Source of the DNA: Herbidospora mongoliensis
GTDB lineage: Bacteria > Actinomycetota > Actinomycetes > Streptosporangiales > Streptosporangiaceae
Length of the DNA: 64,000 nucleotides
Direction: 5' to 3'
Assembly (NCBI RefSeq): GCF_001570545.1
Contig: NZ_BBXD01000015.1
Location: 1 to 64,000, forward strand
Position 1 is the first letter of the stretch. The number at the start of each line of letters is the position of its first letter. The translations under genes were made by a program, and so were the position numbers. Below, in pieces: positions 48,621 to 58,533 of the stretch. A model generated the notes under the pieces. It worked only from the letters and a program-made list of their open reading frames with translations. It did not search any database and was not told where the DNA came from.

Positions 48621-48664
48621 GTAAAAGAGAAACCGCCCGTCTCCCGAAGGGGAGACGGGCGGTT
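48621..48664 (-). terminator. intrinsic terminator between opcA and pgl
   Basis: A perfect 15-bp stem (AACCGCCCGTCTCCC / GGGAGACGGGCGGTT in minus-strand sense) is followed on the minus strand by TCTCTTTTAC. It lies inside the operon, with the pgl SD about five bases later. Confidence 0.8.
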
Positions 48665-48671
48665 GACGATC

Positions 48672-49577
48672 TTACTTACCGGCGAGATGCTTCAGCGCGC
48701 TCGCGTAGACCTCATCGGGGTCAAGACGCCGCAGCTCCTCCGAGAGCAGCTCCGATTCGGTCCGCCGCGCCAGCGCGACGTTCCGGTCGGGCTGTCCCGG
48801 TCGCGACAGGGTCGCGAGGCGGGCGTCGCCGCGGGACAGGGAGAGCTCCCCGCCCTTGGCCAGCGACAGCCGCACGGCGGTGATCCCCGGGCCCTGCGAC
48901 TCGCCGACGACGACGTCGGTCTTGAGCCGGTCGGACAGCCACGACGCCAGCAGGTAGGCGCTGGGATGCCCGGCCGTGGCCTCGACGACGCCGCCGGTGA
49001 CGGGCCCCAGCGGCTGGTCGAACGCCGCGGCCAGGAGTGAGCGCCACGAGGTCAGGCGGGTCCAGGCCAGGTCGGTGTCGCCGGGAACGTAGCCGTTCCA
49101 CCGCGACGCGATCGCCTTGGCGCTGTCGATGGCGGTGCGGGCGTCGACGATCCGCCGGGTGGCCAGATGACCGACCGGGTCCTTGGCCGGGATGGCGGGC
49201 CCGTCGGCCGGCCACCAGACCACGACCGGGGTGTCGGTCAGCAGCAGCGGGCTGAGCACCGATTCGGCGTGCTGGGTCAGCTCGCCGTAGAGGCGCAGGA
49301 TGACGACCTCGCCGGGCGACGACTCGCCGACGCGCAGTTCCGCGTCGAGACGGTCGGCCTCCCTGGCGTCGCGCCTGACCACCACGAGGATCCGCGACGG
49401 GTGCTCCCGCGCGGCGTCGGTCGCGGCGCGGACGGCGTCGTACTGGCCCGCCTCGTCGGAGACCACCACCAGCGTGAGCACCATCCCTATGGCGGGGGCG
49501 CCCATCTGGTGGCGGAGCTTCGTCAGCCCGGAGCTGATCTTCGACGCGGTGGTCGCGGTCAGGTTGAAGCTGGTCAC
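48672..49577 (-). CDS. opcA: glucose-6-phosphate dehydrogenase assembly protein OpcA
   Basis: 301 residues from GTG, overlapping zwf by GTGA. Family pattern: [65 protein letters not shown] and the W-x-R-L-T-S-W-R motif [11 protein letters not shown]. Needed for activity of actinobacterial and cyanobacterial Zwf. Confidence 0.95.
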   Translation of the reverse strand: MTSFNLTATTASKISSGLTKLRHQMGAPAIGMVLTLVVVSDEAGQYDAVRAATDAAREHPSRILVVVRRDAREADRLDAELRVGESSPGEVVILRLYGELTQHAESVLSPLLLTDTPVVVWWPADGPAIPAKDPVGHLATRRIVDARTAIDSAKAIASRWNGYVPGDTDLAWTRLTSWRSLLAAAFDQPLGPVTGGVVEATAGHPSAYLLASWLSDRLKTDVVVGESQGPGITAVRLSLAKGGELSLSRGDARLATLSRPGQPDRNVALARRTESELLSEELRRLDPDEVYASALKHLAGK

Positions 49578-51187
49578 AGCCGCCTCCAGACACGTCCGTC
49601 ACGGGCCAGCATCTCGTCGGCGCCCGCGGGGCCCCAGGTGCCGGCCGGGTAGCCCTCGGGGTGGCCGTGGGTGGCCCAGTATTCCTCGATCGGGTCGAGG
49701 ATCTCCCAGGACAGCTCCACCTCCCGCTGGTGCGGGAACAGCGGCGGGTCGCCGATCAGGACGTCCAGCAGCAGCCGCTCGTAGGCCTCGGGGCTGCTCT
49801 CCATGAACGACTCGCCGTAGGCGAAGTCCATGGACACGTCGCGGACCTCCATGGCCGTGCCGGGGACCTTCGAGCCGAACCGCACCGTGATGCCCTCGTC
49901 GGGCTGGACGCGGATGACCAGGGCGTTCTGGCCAAGGATCTCGGTGTCGTCCTTGCTGAACGGCAGGTGCGGCGCCCGCTGGAACACCACGGCGACCTCG
50001 GTCACCCGGCGGCCCAGGCGCTTGCCCGCGCGCAGGTAGAACGGCACCCCGGCCCAGCGGCGGTTGGCCACTTCGAGCTTGATGGCGGCGTAGGTGTCGG
50101 TCAGCGAGTCGGACGGGATGCCGTCTTCCTCCAGGTAGCCGATGACCTTGTCGCCGCCCTGCCAGCCAGCGGTGTACTGACCGCGGATCGCGCCGGTGGA
50201 CAGGTCGTCGGGCAGCCGGACCGCCTTCAGCACCTTCTCCTTCTCGCGGCGCAGCGAGTTGGCGTCGAAGGACGTCGGGTCCTCCATCGCGACCAGCGCC
50301 AGGAGCTGGAGCAGGTGGTTCTGGATGACGTCACGGGCCGCGCCGATGCCGTCGTAGTAGCCCGCCCGGGACCCGATGCCGATGTCTTCCGCCATCGTGA
50401 TCTGGACGTGGTCGACGAAGCTGCGGTTCCAGATGGGCTCGTAGAGGTTGTTGGCGAAGCGCAGCGCCAGGATGTTCTGGACCGTCTCCTTGCCCAGGTA
50501 GTGGTCGATCCGGAAGACCGAGCTCTCCGGGAAGACCGCGCTGGTGATGCGGTTCAGGTCCTGGGCGCTCTCCAGGTCGTGGCCGAACGGCTTCTCGATC
50601 ACCACGCGGCGCCACGACCCGTCGGGGTGCTGCGCCAGGCCCGTGCGCTTGAGCTGCTCGACGACCGTCGGGAAGTACTTCGGCGGGACCGACAGGTAGA
50701 AGGCGTAGTTGCCGCCCGTGCCCCGGGTCTCGTCGATCTCCTTCAGCATCATCGCCAGGCAGTCGAACGCGCCGTCGTCGTGGAACTCACCCGGGCAGAA
50801 GTGGATGCCCTCGGAGATCTGCTTCCAGACCTCTTCCCGGAACGGGGTCCGGGCGTGCTCCTTGACCGCCTCGTAGGTGACGTTGGCGAAGTCCTCATGC
50901 GCCCAGTCGCGGCGGGCGAACCCGACCAGCGAGAAACCGGGCGGCAGCAGGCCGCGGTTGCCCAGGTCGTAGATGGCCGGCAGCAGCTTGCGCTTGGCCA
51001 GGTCGCCCGTGACGCCGAACAGCACCAGGACGCACGGCCCCGCGACGCGCGGCAGCCGCTTGTCACGTGGGTCGCGCAGCGGGTTCTCGGCGATGGTCTC
51101 ATCGGTGACCGCGACCGTCGCGACGGACGCGGTGGCCACTTGAGTCTCCTCCGCGAGTGCGGAGGCGTCCTCCTGATGCTCAGTCAT
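49574..51187 (-). CDS. zwf: glucose-6-phosphate 1-dehydrogenase
   Basis: 537 residues from ATG 51187, with GGAGGG upstream; the open frame extends to 51226 without an SD. NADP fold [21 protein letters not shown] (~residues 55-75), active-site [21 protein letters not shown], and the usual C-terminal [16 protein letters not shown]. The N-terminal ~45 residues are an extra Glu/Ala/Thr-rich tail relative to most Zwf proteins. First oxidative step, giving NADPH. Confidence 0.97.
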   Translation of the reverse strand: MTEHQEDASALAEETQVATASVATVAVTDETIAENPLRDPRDKRLPRVAGPCVLVLFGVTGDLAKRKLLPAIYDLGNRGLLPPGFSLVGFARRDWAHEDFANVTYEAVKEHARTPFREEVWKQISEGIHFCPGEFHDDGAFDCLAMMLKEIDETRGTGGNYAFYLSVPPKYFPTVVEQLKRTGLAQHPDGSWRRVVIEKPFGHDLESAQDLNRITSAVFPESSVFRIDHYLGKETVQNILALRFANNLYEPIWNRSFVDHVQITMAEDIGIGSRAGYYDGIGAARDVIQNHLLQLLALVAMEDPTSFDANSLRREKEKVLKAVRLPDDLSTGAIRGQYTAGWQGGDKVIGYLEEDGIPSDSLTDTYAAIKLEVANRRWAGVPFYLRAGKRLGRRVTEVAVVFQRAPHLPFSKDDTEILGQNALVIRVQPDEGITVRFGSKVPGTAMEVRDVSMDFAYGESFMESSPEAYERLLLDVLIGDPPLFPHQREVELSWEILDPIEEYWATHGHPEGYPAGTWGPAGADEMLARDGRVWRRL

Positions 51188-51240
51188 GCGGCGCCCTCCT
51201 GTACGACGGCTCCGTTTTGATCTCATCGGCTCTCATCGAG

Positions 51241-52854
51241 TCAGAGCTCCTCGGCGACCGCCAGCAGATGGGCGACGCCCGCCCGCCGGTCGGTCAGGTG
51301 GAGCCGCACGGTGGGGCGGTTCCGCGACTGGAGCGCCCCGAGGTCGCCCAGCGCCTGCGCGAGCTGGAGTTCGGCCAGGCCGTAAGGCCTGCCCGGGACC
51401 TCCACGTCGTCGCTGTTGACGCCGGTGATCTGCAGGAACACTCCGACCTGCGGGCCACCCTTGTGGTATTGGCCGGTCGAGTGCAGGAACCGGGGGCCCC
51501 ACCCGAAGGTGACGGCCCGCTCGGTCCGGTAGTCGAGCAGGTTGCGCAGCGTCGCCACGTCGGCCGCGGCCCACGCCTCGGTCGTCTGCTCGAAGTCGCC
51601 GCCGCCGAGGATCGCGGCGTCGAAGGCCGCCTCCCGGTCGAGGTAGGCCATGATCGCCAGGTAGCCGTTGTCGGGGATCTCCCGCAGCACCCAGGTGAGT
51701 ACGTCGGCCAGGTTGTCGCAGTTCTCGCCGACGTCGCCGTAGACCTCGACCGGCCCGTCGACCAGCGCGGGGTAGGCGACGTGCGGCTCGGCCGCCAGGA
51801 TCTTGCCGGTGTTCTCCTTCGACTCGGCCACGTTGGGCTGGTTGAAGGGGTCGATCTCCAGCACGCGCCCGGCGATGGCGGTGGCGTACTCCCAGACCAG
51901 GAACTGCGCGCCCAGCGGGCCGTCGACGTGGACGTCGCCCTCGGGGCCGATGTCGATCGAGAACTGGTCGGCGGCCTCGGCCGAGTCGGCGCCGACGACG
52001 GGCAGGATGCCCTTGCCCGACTTGCCGGTCGACTCGGCGATGAGCTGCTCGATCCAGTCGGGCAGGCCGGTGATGTCGGACAGCGCGTCACGCAGGATCA
52101 GCTTGTCGCGGCCGGCCAGCGCCTGGGCGCCCAGAAGCGCGCCCAGTTCGAGGCCGGGGTTGCCCTCGTCGAGGGCCAGCAGCGGCGTGATCGCGGCGGC
52201 GTCGTCGAGCAGCTTCACGACGTCGGCGCCGGCCAGCGCGCTCGGCACCAGGCCGAACGCGCTGAGCGCGCTGTAACGCCCGCCCACGTTCGGGTCGGCC
52301 AGGAAGACCTGGTAACCCGCCTCGGTGGCGGTCTTCTCCAGAGGTGAACCCGGGTCGGTCACGACGACGATCCGGTCGGCCGGGTCGATGCCGGCGTCGC
52401 GGAAGGCCTTCTCGTAGATCCGGCGGTGGCTGTCGGTCTCGACGGTGCCGCCGCTCTTGGACGCGACCACCACGACCGTGTTCTCCAGCCGGTCGCCCAG
52501 CGCGCGCAGCACCTGGCCCGGGTCGGTGGTGTCGAGCACGGTCAGCGGCACGTCCTCGGTCGCGCAGATGACCTCGGGCGCCAGCGACGAGCCGCCCATT
52601 CCGGCCAGCACGACGTGGTCGAGGCCTTCGGCGCGGACCTTCTCCGCCAGCTTCGTCAGCTCGGGCAGCAGCTCCCGGCTGGTGGTGGGCAGGCTCAGCC
52701 AGCCGAGGCGGATCGTCGCCTCGGTCTGCGCCTCGGGCCCCCAGAGGGTCGAGTCGCCCGCAGCGAGTGCGGCCGGCACGCCCTCGGCGACCAGCTTGTC
52801 CTTGACGGCCGCCGCAGCCTCAGCCGCGTGACCCAGGGTCACCTCTACCGCCAT
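51241..52854 (-). CDS. pgi: glucose-6-phosphate isomerase, actinobacterial type
   Basis: 537 residues. SIS-type sugar isomerase fold: VLAGMGGSSLAPEVIC, VVVASKSGGTVETDSHRRI, DPNVGGRYSALSAFGLVP, and the C-terminal FGWGPRFLHSTGQYHKGGP. This long form is the one found in pentose-phosphate operons of actinobacteria, where it follows transaldolase. It connects glucose-6-phosphate with fructose-6-phosphate. Confidence 0.93.
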   Translation of the reverse strand: MAVEVTLGHAAEAAAAVKDKLVAEGVPAALAAGDSTLWGPEAQTEATIRLGWLSLPTTSRELLPELTKLAEKVRAEGLDHVVLAGMGGSSLAPEVICATEDVPLTVLDTTDPGQVLRALGDRLENTVVVVASKSGGTVETDSHRRIYEKAFRDAGIDPADRIVVVTDPGSPLEKTATEAGYQVFLADPNVGGRYSALSAFGLVPSALAGADVVKLLDDAAAITPLLALDEGNPGLELGALLGAQALAGRDKLILRDALSDITGLPDWIEQLIAESTGKSGKGILPVVGADSAEAADQFSIDIGPEGDVHVDGPLGAQFLVWEYATAIAGRVLEIDPFNQPNVAESKENTGKILAAEPHVAYPALVDGPVEVYGDVGENCDNLADVLTWVLREIPDNGYLAIMAYLDREAAFDAAILGGGDFEQTTEAWAAADVATLRNLLDYRTERAVTFGWGPRFLHSTGQYHKGGPQVGVFLQITGVNSDDVEVPGRPYGLAELQLAQALGDLGALQSRNRPTVRLHLTDRRAGVAHLLAVAEEL

Positions 52855-52857
52855 GAG

Positions 52858-53964
52858 TTATCGGGCCTTCCCCAGCTCGGTGGTGACGGTCTCCAGCAGT
52901 TCGTTCCAGGAGACGGCGAACTTGTCGACGCCCTCGTCCTCCAGCACCTTCACGACGTCGTCGTAGTCGATGCCGACGTTCTTCAGGGCGGCCATGGCGT
53001 TCCAGGCGGCCTCGTAGAACGGACGGATCGTGTCGCCCGAGATACGACCGTGGTCGGCCACGGCGTTCAGCGTCTTCTCCGGCATCGTGTTGACGGTGCC
53101 GGCGGTGACGAGCTCGTCGACGTAGAGGGTGTCGGGGTACGCGGGGCTCTTGGTGCCCGTGGAGGCCCAGAGCGGGCGCTGGGGCCGCGCCCCGGCCGCG
53201 CGCAGCTCCTGCCAGCGCGGGGTGTTCACGACCTCCTCGAAGGCGGCGTAGGCGAGGCGCGCGTTGGCGACCGCGGCCCGGCCCTTGAGCTCCAGCGCCT
53301 CGGGGGTGCCGATCTTGTCGAGCCGGGCGTCGATCTCGCTGTCGACCCGGCTGACGAAGAACGACGCCACCGACTCGATCGTCGAGAGGTCGAGGCCCTT
53401 GGCCTTGGCCTGCTCCAGGCCGTCGAGCCAGGCGTCGATGACCGCGCGGTAGCGCTCGAGGGAGAAGATCAGCGTGACGTTGACGCTGATGCCCTCGGCG
53501 ATCGCGGCGGTGATCGCGGGCAGGCCCTCGACGGTCGCCGGGATCTTGATGAACAGGTTCGGCCGGTCGACGAGCCACCACAGGGCGCGGGCCTCGGCGA
53601 TGGTCGCCTCGGTCTCGCGGGCCAGGCGGGGGTCGACCTCGATGGAGACGCGGCCGTCGACGCCGGAGGTGGCGTCGTAGACCGGGCGGAGCACGTCGGC
53701 GGCCCAGCGGATGTCGAACGTGGTGATCGCGCGCACGGCCTCGTCGACCGAGACCTTGCGGACCGCCAGGTCGTGGAGCTGGGTCTCGTAGGCGTCGCCC
53801 TTGCTCAGCGCCGAGGCGAAGATCGTCGGGTTGGAGGTGACGCCCGTGACGTTCTTGTCGCGGATCAGATCGCCGAGATTGCCGGTGCGCAGGCGCTCGC
53901 GGCTGATGTCGTCGAGCCAGATCGACACACCGAAGCCGGTCAGCTTGGAGAGGTTCTCACTCAT
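52858..53964 (-). CDS. tal: transaldolase
   Basis: 368 residues from ATG 53964; the longer frame upstream is a shadow of tkt. Features: [52 protein letters not shown], the Schiff-base lysine in [11 protein letters not shown], and [15 protein letters not shown]. It transfers dihydroxyacetone units in the non-oxidative pentose phosphate branch. It starts three bases after the tkt stop and ends three bases before the pgi start. Confidence 0.96.
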   Translation of the reverse strand: MSENLSKLTGFGVSIWLDDISRERLRTGNLGDLIRDKNVTGVTSNPTIFASALSKGDAYETQLHDLAVRKVSVDEAVRAITTFDIRWAADVLRPVYDATSGVDGRVSIEVDPRLARETEATIAEARALWWLVDRPNLFIKIPATVEGLPAITAAIAEGISVNVTLIFSLERYRAVIDAWLDGLEQAKAKGLDLSTIESVASFFVSRVDSEIDARLDKIGTPEALELKGRAAVANARLAYAAFEEVVNTPRWQELRAAGARPQRPLWASTGTKSPAYPDTLYVDELVTAGTVNTMPEKTLNAVADHGRISGDTIRPFYEAAWNAMAALKNVGIDYDDVVKVLEDEGVDKFAVSWNELLETVTTELGKAR

Positions 53965-53966
53965 AT

Positions 53967-56069
53967 TCAGTTTCCCGTCGTCTCGCCCTTGTCGGCGCCC
54001 GTCTTGGCGAGCGAGGCCTTCGCCGCCGCGGCCACGCGCTCCGCCGTGAGGCCGAACTGCTCGTAAAGGGTTCTGTAGGGAGCAGATGCCCCGAAGTGCT
54101 CCAAGCTCACCACGACGCCATCGTCTCCTACGAACTCGCGCCAGCCCAGCGCGATTCCCGCCTCGACGGCGACCCTCGCGTGAACATTCGGGGGCAGGAC
54201 CTCCTGCCGGTAGGCCGAGTCCTGCGCCTGGAACCACTCGACGCACGGCATCGACACGACCCGGGTCGGGAAGCCCTGCTCCTCCAGCAGCTTGCGGGCG
54301 CCGAGGGCGATCTCCACCTCGCTGCCGGTGCCGATGATGACGACCTGCGGCTGCCCGTCGGAGGCGTCTTCCAGGACGTAGCCGCCCTTGGCGACCTTGG
54401 TGGCGTCGGCGGTGCCGGCGTAGACCGGCAGGTTCTGCCGGGTCAGGGCCAGCGCGGCCGGACGGTCGTTGTGCTCGAGGATGACGCGCCAGGCGGCGGC
54501 CGTCTCGTTGGCGTCGGCGGGGCGGACCACGTCGAGGCCGGGGATGGCGCGCAGCGACCACAGGTGCTCGACCGGCTGGTGGGTCGGGCCGTCTTCGCCG
54601 AGGCCGATGGAGTCGTGCGTCCAGACGTAGGTGACCGGCAGCTTCATCAGCGCGGCCAGGCGCACCGCGGGGCGCATGTAGTCGCTGAAGACCAGGAAGG
54701 TGCCGCCGTAGGGGCGGGTGCCGCCGTGCAGCGCGATGCCGTTGAGGATCGAGCCCATGCCGTGCTCGCGGATGCCGAAGTGGAGCGTGCGGCCGTAGGG
54801 CCCGCCGGGGAACTCCTTGGTCTGGAACTCCTCGGGGATGAAGGACGGCTCGCCCTTCATCGTGGTGTTGTTCGACTCGGCCAGGTCGGCCGAACCGCCC
54901 CACAGCTCCGGCAGCACCGGCGCCAGCGCGCTCAGCACCTCGCCGGATGCCTTGCGGGTGGCGACCGAGCCGCCGGCCTCGAAGGACGGCAGGGCCTCGG
55001 TCCAGCCGGTCGGCAGCTCGCGGGAGCTCAGCCGGTCGAGCAGGGCGGCCCGCTCGGGGTTGGCGGCGCGCCAGTCCTGGTAGCCCTTCTCCCACTCGGC
55101 GTGGGCGGCCCGGCCGCGCTCGGCGACCTGGCGGGAGTGGGCCAGCACGGCCTCGGGCACCACGAAGGACTCCGCGGGGTTCAGGCCCATGACCTTCTTG
55201 GTGGCGGCCACCTCGTCGGCGCCGAGCGCCGAACCGTGGATCTTGCCGGTGTTCTGCTTGTTGGGGGCCGGGTAGCCGATGATCGTGCGCAGCCGGATGA
55301 ACGACGGGCGGTCGGTCTCGGCGCGGGCGGCCTCCAGGGCGGCGTCGAGGGCGGCGACGTCCTCCACGTATTCGCCGGTGGCGGTCCAGTCGACGGTCTG
55401 GGTGTGCCAGCCGTAGGCGGCGTAGCGGGCGACGACGTCTTCGGAGAGGGCGATCTGGGTGTCGTCCTCGATGGAGATGTGGTTGGAGTCGAAGACCACG
55501 GTCAGGTTGCCCAGGCGCTGGTGCGCCGCGAGGGCGCTGACCTCGTGGCTGATGCCCTCTTCGATGTCACCCTCGGAGGCCACGCACCAGATGTGGTGGT
55601 CGAAGGGGGAGGTGCCGGGGGCGGCGTCGGGGTCGAGGAGGCCGCGCTCGCGGCGGGCCGCCATCGCCATGCCCACGGCGTTGCCGATGCCCTGGCCGAG
55701 GGGGCCGGTGGTGGTCTCGACGCCGAGCGTGTGGCCGTGCTCGGGGTGGGCGGGGGTCAGGCTGTCCCACTGGCGCAGGCCCTTGATGTCCTCGAGGCTC
55801 AGGCCGTAACCGGACAGGAACAGCTGGATGTAAAGTGTGAGGCTAGAATGCCCACAGGACAGGACAAATCGGTCACGGCCCACCCAGTGGGAATCGGTTG
55901 GGTCGTGCCGCATCGTCTTCTGGAACAGCAGATAGGCGGCGGGGGCCAGGCTCATCGCCGTTCCGGGGTGTCCCGAGCCCGCCTTCTCGACAGCGTCCAT
56001 CGCCAGGGCGCGCACCACGTCGACGGCCTGCCGATCGAGGTCGCTCCACTCAAGACCCGTACTGCTCAC
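53967..56069 (-). CDS. tkt: transketolase
   Basis: 700 residues from GTG with GAGGGG upstream. Thiamine diphosphate motif [23 protein letters not shown] with [11 protein letters not shown]-terminal [35 protein letters not shown], and the pyrimidine-domain segment [18 protein letters not shown]-like (residues ~430-450). First gene of the minus-strand operon through pgl. Confidence 0.97.
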   Translation of the reverse strand: MSSTGLEWSDLDRQAVDVVRALAMDAVEKAGSGHPGTAMSLAPAAYLLFQKTMRHDPTDSHWVGRDRFVLSCGHSSLTLYIQLFLSGYGLSLEDIKGLRQWDSLTPAHPEHGHTLGVETTTGPLGQGIGNAVGMAMAARRERGLLDPDAAPGTSPFDHHIWCVASEGDIEEGISHEVSALAAHQRLGNLTVVFDSNHISIEDDTQIALSEDVVARYAAYGWHTQTVDWTATGEYVEDVAALDAALEAARAETDRPSFIRLRTIIGYPAPNKQNTGKIHGSALGADEVAATKKVMGLNPAESFVVPEAVLAHSRQVAERGRAAHAEWEKGYQDWRAANPERAALLDRLSSRELPTGWTEALPSFEAGGSVATRKASGEVLSALAPVLPELWGGSADLAESNNTTMKGEPSFIPEEFQTKEFPGGPYGRTLHFGIREHGMGSILNGIALHGGTRPYGGTFLVFSDYMRPAVRLAALMKLPVTYVWTHDSIGLGEDGPTHQPVEHLWSLRAIPGLDVVRPADANETAAAWRVILEHNDRPAALALTRQNLPVYAGTADATKVAKGGYVLEDASDGQPQVVIIGTGSEVEIALGARKLLEEQGFPTRVVSMPCVEWFQAQDSAYRQEVLPPNVHARVAVEAGIALGWREFVGDDGVVVSLEHFGASAPYRTLYEQFGLTAERVAAAAKASLAKTGADKGETTGN

Positions 56070-56125
56070 TCGCTCGATCCCCTCTTTGTTTCACTACGCG
56101 GTTCAGGCGTTCCCGCCCACACGGG

Positions 56126-56154
56126 ACCCTAACGGGTGGGGATGCGTACCGTCT
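56126..56154 (-). promoter_or_regulatory. putative tkt operon promoter
   Basis: In minus-strand sense AGACGG (56154-56149) and TAGGGT (56131-56126) are separated by 17 bases, about 57 bases before the tkt start. The -35 is only a partial match. Confidence 0.35.
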
Positions 56155-56252
56155 GGTAGCCCACCCTCCAAACGATCAGAAGGTGGGTGAGCAGCCCCGA
56201 TTCAGGGACCACGGCCCCGTCCCACTAAAGTGATTCCCCTAGTTCCGGCTGC

Positions 56253-57251
56253 ATGCCCGGAGATCCCGCTCTCATCCCGAGGTTACGCGTTGACCCCGCA
56301 CGTGCTGGAAGCGCCTTGACGGTGCTCATGAAGAACGAAGCGATGGCCCCCGCCGCAGTTCGCCGTGGCGCAGGCGAGGTCATCGGTGCCTACATAGCGC
56401 TGACCAAGCCGCGGATCATCGAGCTGCTCCTGATCACCACGCTGCCGGTCATGTTCCTCGCGGCCAAGGGCCTTCCGGACCTGTGGCTCGCGATCAACAC
56501 CATGGTGTTCGGCACCCTGTCGGCGGGCAGCGCCAACGCGCTGAACTGCTACATCGACCGCGACATCGACGAGGTGATGCGGCGCACCCGGCGCCGCCCG
56601 CTGGCCCGCCACACGGTGTCCCCGAAGGGCGCGCTCACTTTTGGCGTGATTTTGGGCGCCGCTTCCACGCTGGGCCTCGCGCTGACCGTCAACTGGCTGG
56701 CCGCCGCCCTCTCCTTGGGGGCGATCCTCTTCTACGTCCTGTTCTATTCGATGTTCCTGAAGCGGCGCACGTCGCAGAACATCGTCTGGGGGGGAATCGC
56801 CGGCTGCATGCCCGTGCTGATCGGCTGGGCCGGCATCACCGGCGGCATGGCCTGGGCGCCGGTCGTGCTGTTCGGCGTGGTGTTCTTCTGGACGCCGCCG
56901 CACACCTGGACCCTCGCGATGCGCTACCGCGACGACTACGCCGCCGCGAAGGTGCCGATGCTCCCGACGGTGGCCACCGAGGCCACGGTCGTGAAGCAGG
57001 TCATCTGGTACACGTGGGCGACCGTGGTCTGCTCGATGCTGCTCTGGCCGGTGGCCGGCACCTCGCTGTTCTATCCCGCCGTCGCGGCGGTCCTCGGCGC
57101 GGCGTGTCTCTTCGAGGTGTACGCCCTGCGTCACCGCCTGAGATCCGGGAAGACCGGCGTGGACCTGCGCCCGATGCGCTTCTTCCACTGGTCGAACATC
57201 TACCTGGCGCTCCTGTTCCTGGCAGTGGCCATCGACTCCCTGATCGCCTGA
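56253..57251 (+). CDS. ctaB: protohaem IX farnesyltransferase (haem o synthase)
   Basis: Up to 332 residues. UbiA-type prenyltransferase with [20 protein letters not shown], the Asp-rich [39 protein letters not shown] and [19 protein letters not shown]; about eight to nine membrane helices. The start is uncertain: ATG 56253 lies seven bases after TAGTTC (leaderless possibility), while TTG 56316 and ATG 56328 give a family-typical ~307-311 residues with GGAAG upstream. It supplies haem o to the CtaA enzyme encoded at 62472. Confidence 0.93.
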   Translation: MPGDPALIPRLRVDPARAGSALTVLMKNEAMAPAAVRRGAGEVIGAYIALTKPRIIELLLITTLPVMFLAAKGLPDLWLAINTMVFGTLSAGSANALNCYIDRDIDEVMRRTRRRPLARHTVSPKGALTFGVILGAASTLGLALTVNWLAAALSLGAILFYVLFYSMFLKRRTSQNIVWGGIAGCMPVLIGWAGITGGMAWAPVVLFGVVFFWTPPHTWTLAMRYRDDYAAAKVPMLPTVATEATVVKQVIWYTWATVVCSMLLWPVAGTSLFYPAVAAVLGAACLFEVYALRHRLRSGKTGVDLRPMRFFHWSNIYLALLFLAVAIDSLIA

Positions 57252-57287
57252 GCGGACAGAGGGTCGAGGTTCGGTTACGCTCGCGGA

Positions 57288-58451
57288 ATGGCGAGCCGGA
57301 ATCCGCGATCAGTGCTGAGGGGACGCCCGTCTTTCGGGCTCATCATCGGGCTCGTCCTGGCGGGCATCTGCGCGACGGTGTCCTTCTCGTTCGACATCCT
57401 CAACGGTGATCCGGTCCAGTTCTTCATCGCCCTGGCGGCGGCGATCGCCCCCGTACCCCTGCTGCTGGCGGGGGTGCTGGCGCTCGACCGCATGGAGCCC
57501 GAACCGCGCAGCAACCTGGTCTTCGCGTTCATGTGGGGCGCCGGCATCGCGGTGCTGTTCGCCGGTCTGCTCAACTCGCTGAACCTGATCTACGTGGAAA
57601 ACGCGCTGGGCGACCCCGAGGGCGCCCGCAACTACGTCGCCACCTTCGGCGCCCCGCTCGTCGAGGAGTCGATGAAGGGCCTCGTGCTGGTGGGGTTCCT
57701 GCGCTACCGGCGGCAGGAGCTCGACGGCCCGACCGACGGCATCATCTACGCCAGCATGGTCGGCCTCGGCTTCGCGATGTCCGAGAACGTCAGCTACTAC
57801 CTGGCGGCCCTGACCGAGAACGGTCCAGAGGGGCTGGCCGCCACGGTGGTCCTGCGCGGGGTGCTCTCGCCGTTCGCCCACCCGCTGTTCACCTCGCTGA
57901 TCGGCATCGCGGTCGCCTACGCCGCCCAGCCGCAGAACCGGGGCGCGCGCGGCGTGTGGATGGTGATCTTCGGCTGGATCGGCGCGATGATCCTGCACGG
58001 CCTGTGGAACGGATTCGCCTCGTTCTCCGGCTTCAACGGGCTGATCGTGGCCTACCTGATCCTGATGGCGCTGCTCTTCCTGGAGCTGTGGGTCATCGTG
58101 CGCGACCGCAAGCGGGTGGTCGGCATGATCCAGCACTATCTGCCGCCCTACGAGCGCACCGGGCTGATCACCTCCGCCGACATCGTCATGCTCTCCTCGC
58201 TGAAGCACCGGCGCGACGCCCGCAAATGGGCCCGCACCCACGGCGGGCGGCTCGGGCAGCGGGCGATGAGCGACTACCAGCTCGCCGCGACCGAACTCGG
58301 GCTGCTCCACGAGCGGGCGGTGCGCGGCGGGGTGTCGGAAGACGACTTCCTGATCACCCAGCGGTCGCTGGCCGACCTGATGGCCTACTCACGCGGGATG
58401 TTCCCCGTGCCGCCGCCGCAGCAGATGGCCGTCCCGCCGCCGTGGCATTGA
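57288..58451 (+). CDS. PrsW family intramembrane metalloprotease
   Basis: 387 residues from ATG 57288. TACGCT ends six bases upstream and no SD is seen, suggesting leaderless translation. About eight membrane helices. The M82 catalytic features are APLVEESMKG (EExxK), FAMSENVSYY, SPFAHPLFTSLIG and ILHGLWNGFA. The last ~120 residues are cytosolic and partly Pro rich. PrsW in Bacillus cleaves an anti-sigma factor; the target here is unknown, and no anti-sigma gene is adjacent. Confidence 0.9.
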   Translation: MASRNPRSVLRGRPSFGLIIGLVLAGICATVSFSFDILNGDPVQFFIALAAAIAPVPLLLAGVLALDRMEPEPRSNLVFAFMWGAGIAVLFAGLLNSLNLIYVENALGDPEGARNYVATFGAPLVEESMKGLVLVGFLRYRRQELDGPTDGIIYASMVGLGFAMSENVSYYLAALTENGPEGLAATVVLRGVLSPFAHPLFTSLIGIAVAYAAQPQNRGARGVWMVIFGWIGAMILHGLWNGFASFSGFNGLIVAYLILMALLFLELWVIVRDRKRVVGMIQHYLPPYERTGLITSADIVMLSSLKHRRDARKWARTHGGRLGQRAMSDYQLAATELGLLHERAVRGGVSEDDFLITQRSLADLMAYSRGMFPVPPPQQMAVPPPWH

Positions 58452-58472
58452 TGAGAGTTTCCTGTGAGATCT

Positions 58473-58486
58473 TGTGAAATATCACA
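58473..58486. promoter_or_regulatory. TGTGA-N4-TCACA palindrome
   Basis: TGTGA (58473-58477) and TCACA (58482-58486) flank AATA in an unusually AT-rich gap, flanked by two GATCTT direct repeats, just upstream of the carboxypeptidase gene. Half-sites equal those of CRP, but the spacer is four rather than six. Confidence 0.45.
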
Positions 58487-58533
58487 TTTGATCTTAGGAA
58501 TGGGGCACGCACCCTGATCACGGAGGTTCTCTC

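Noticed and set aside
52858-55095. transaldolase fused to an upstream 377-residue extension
   Set aside because: The extension lies inside tkt in another frame; ATG 53964 directly follows the tkt stop.
54096-56132. 678-residue plus-strand frame over tkt
   Set aside because: Transketolase on the minus strand has all thiamine-diphosphate motifs; the plus frame is a Gly/Val-rich shadow.
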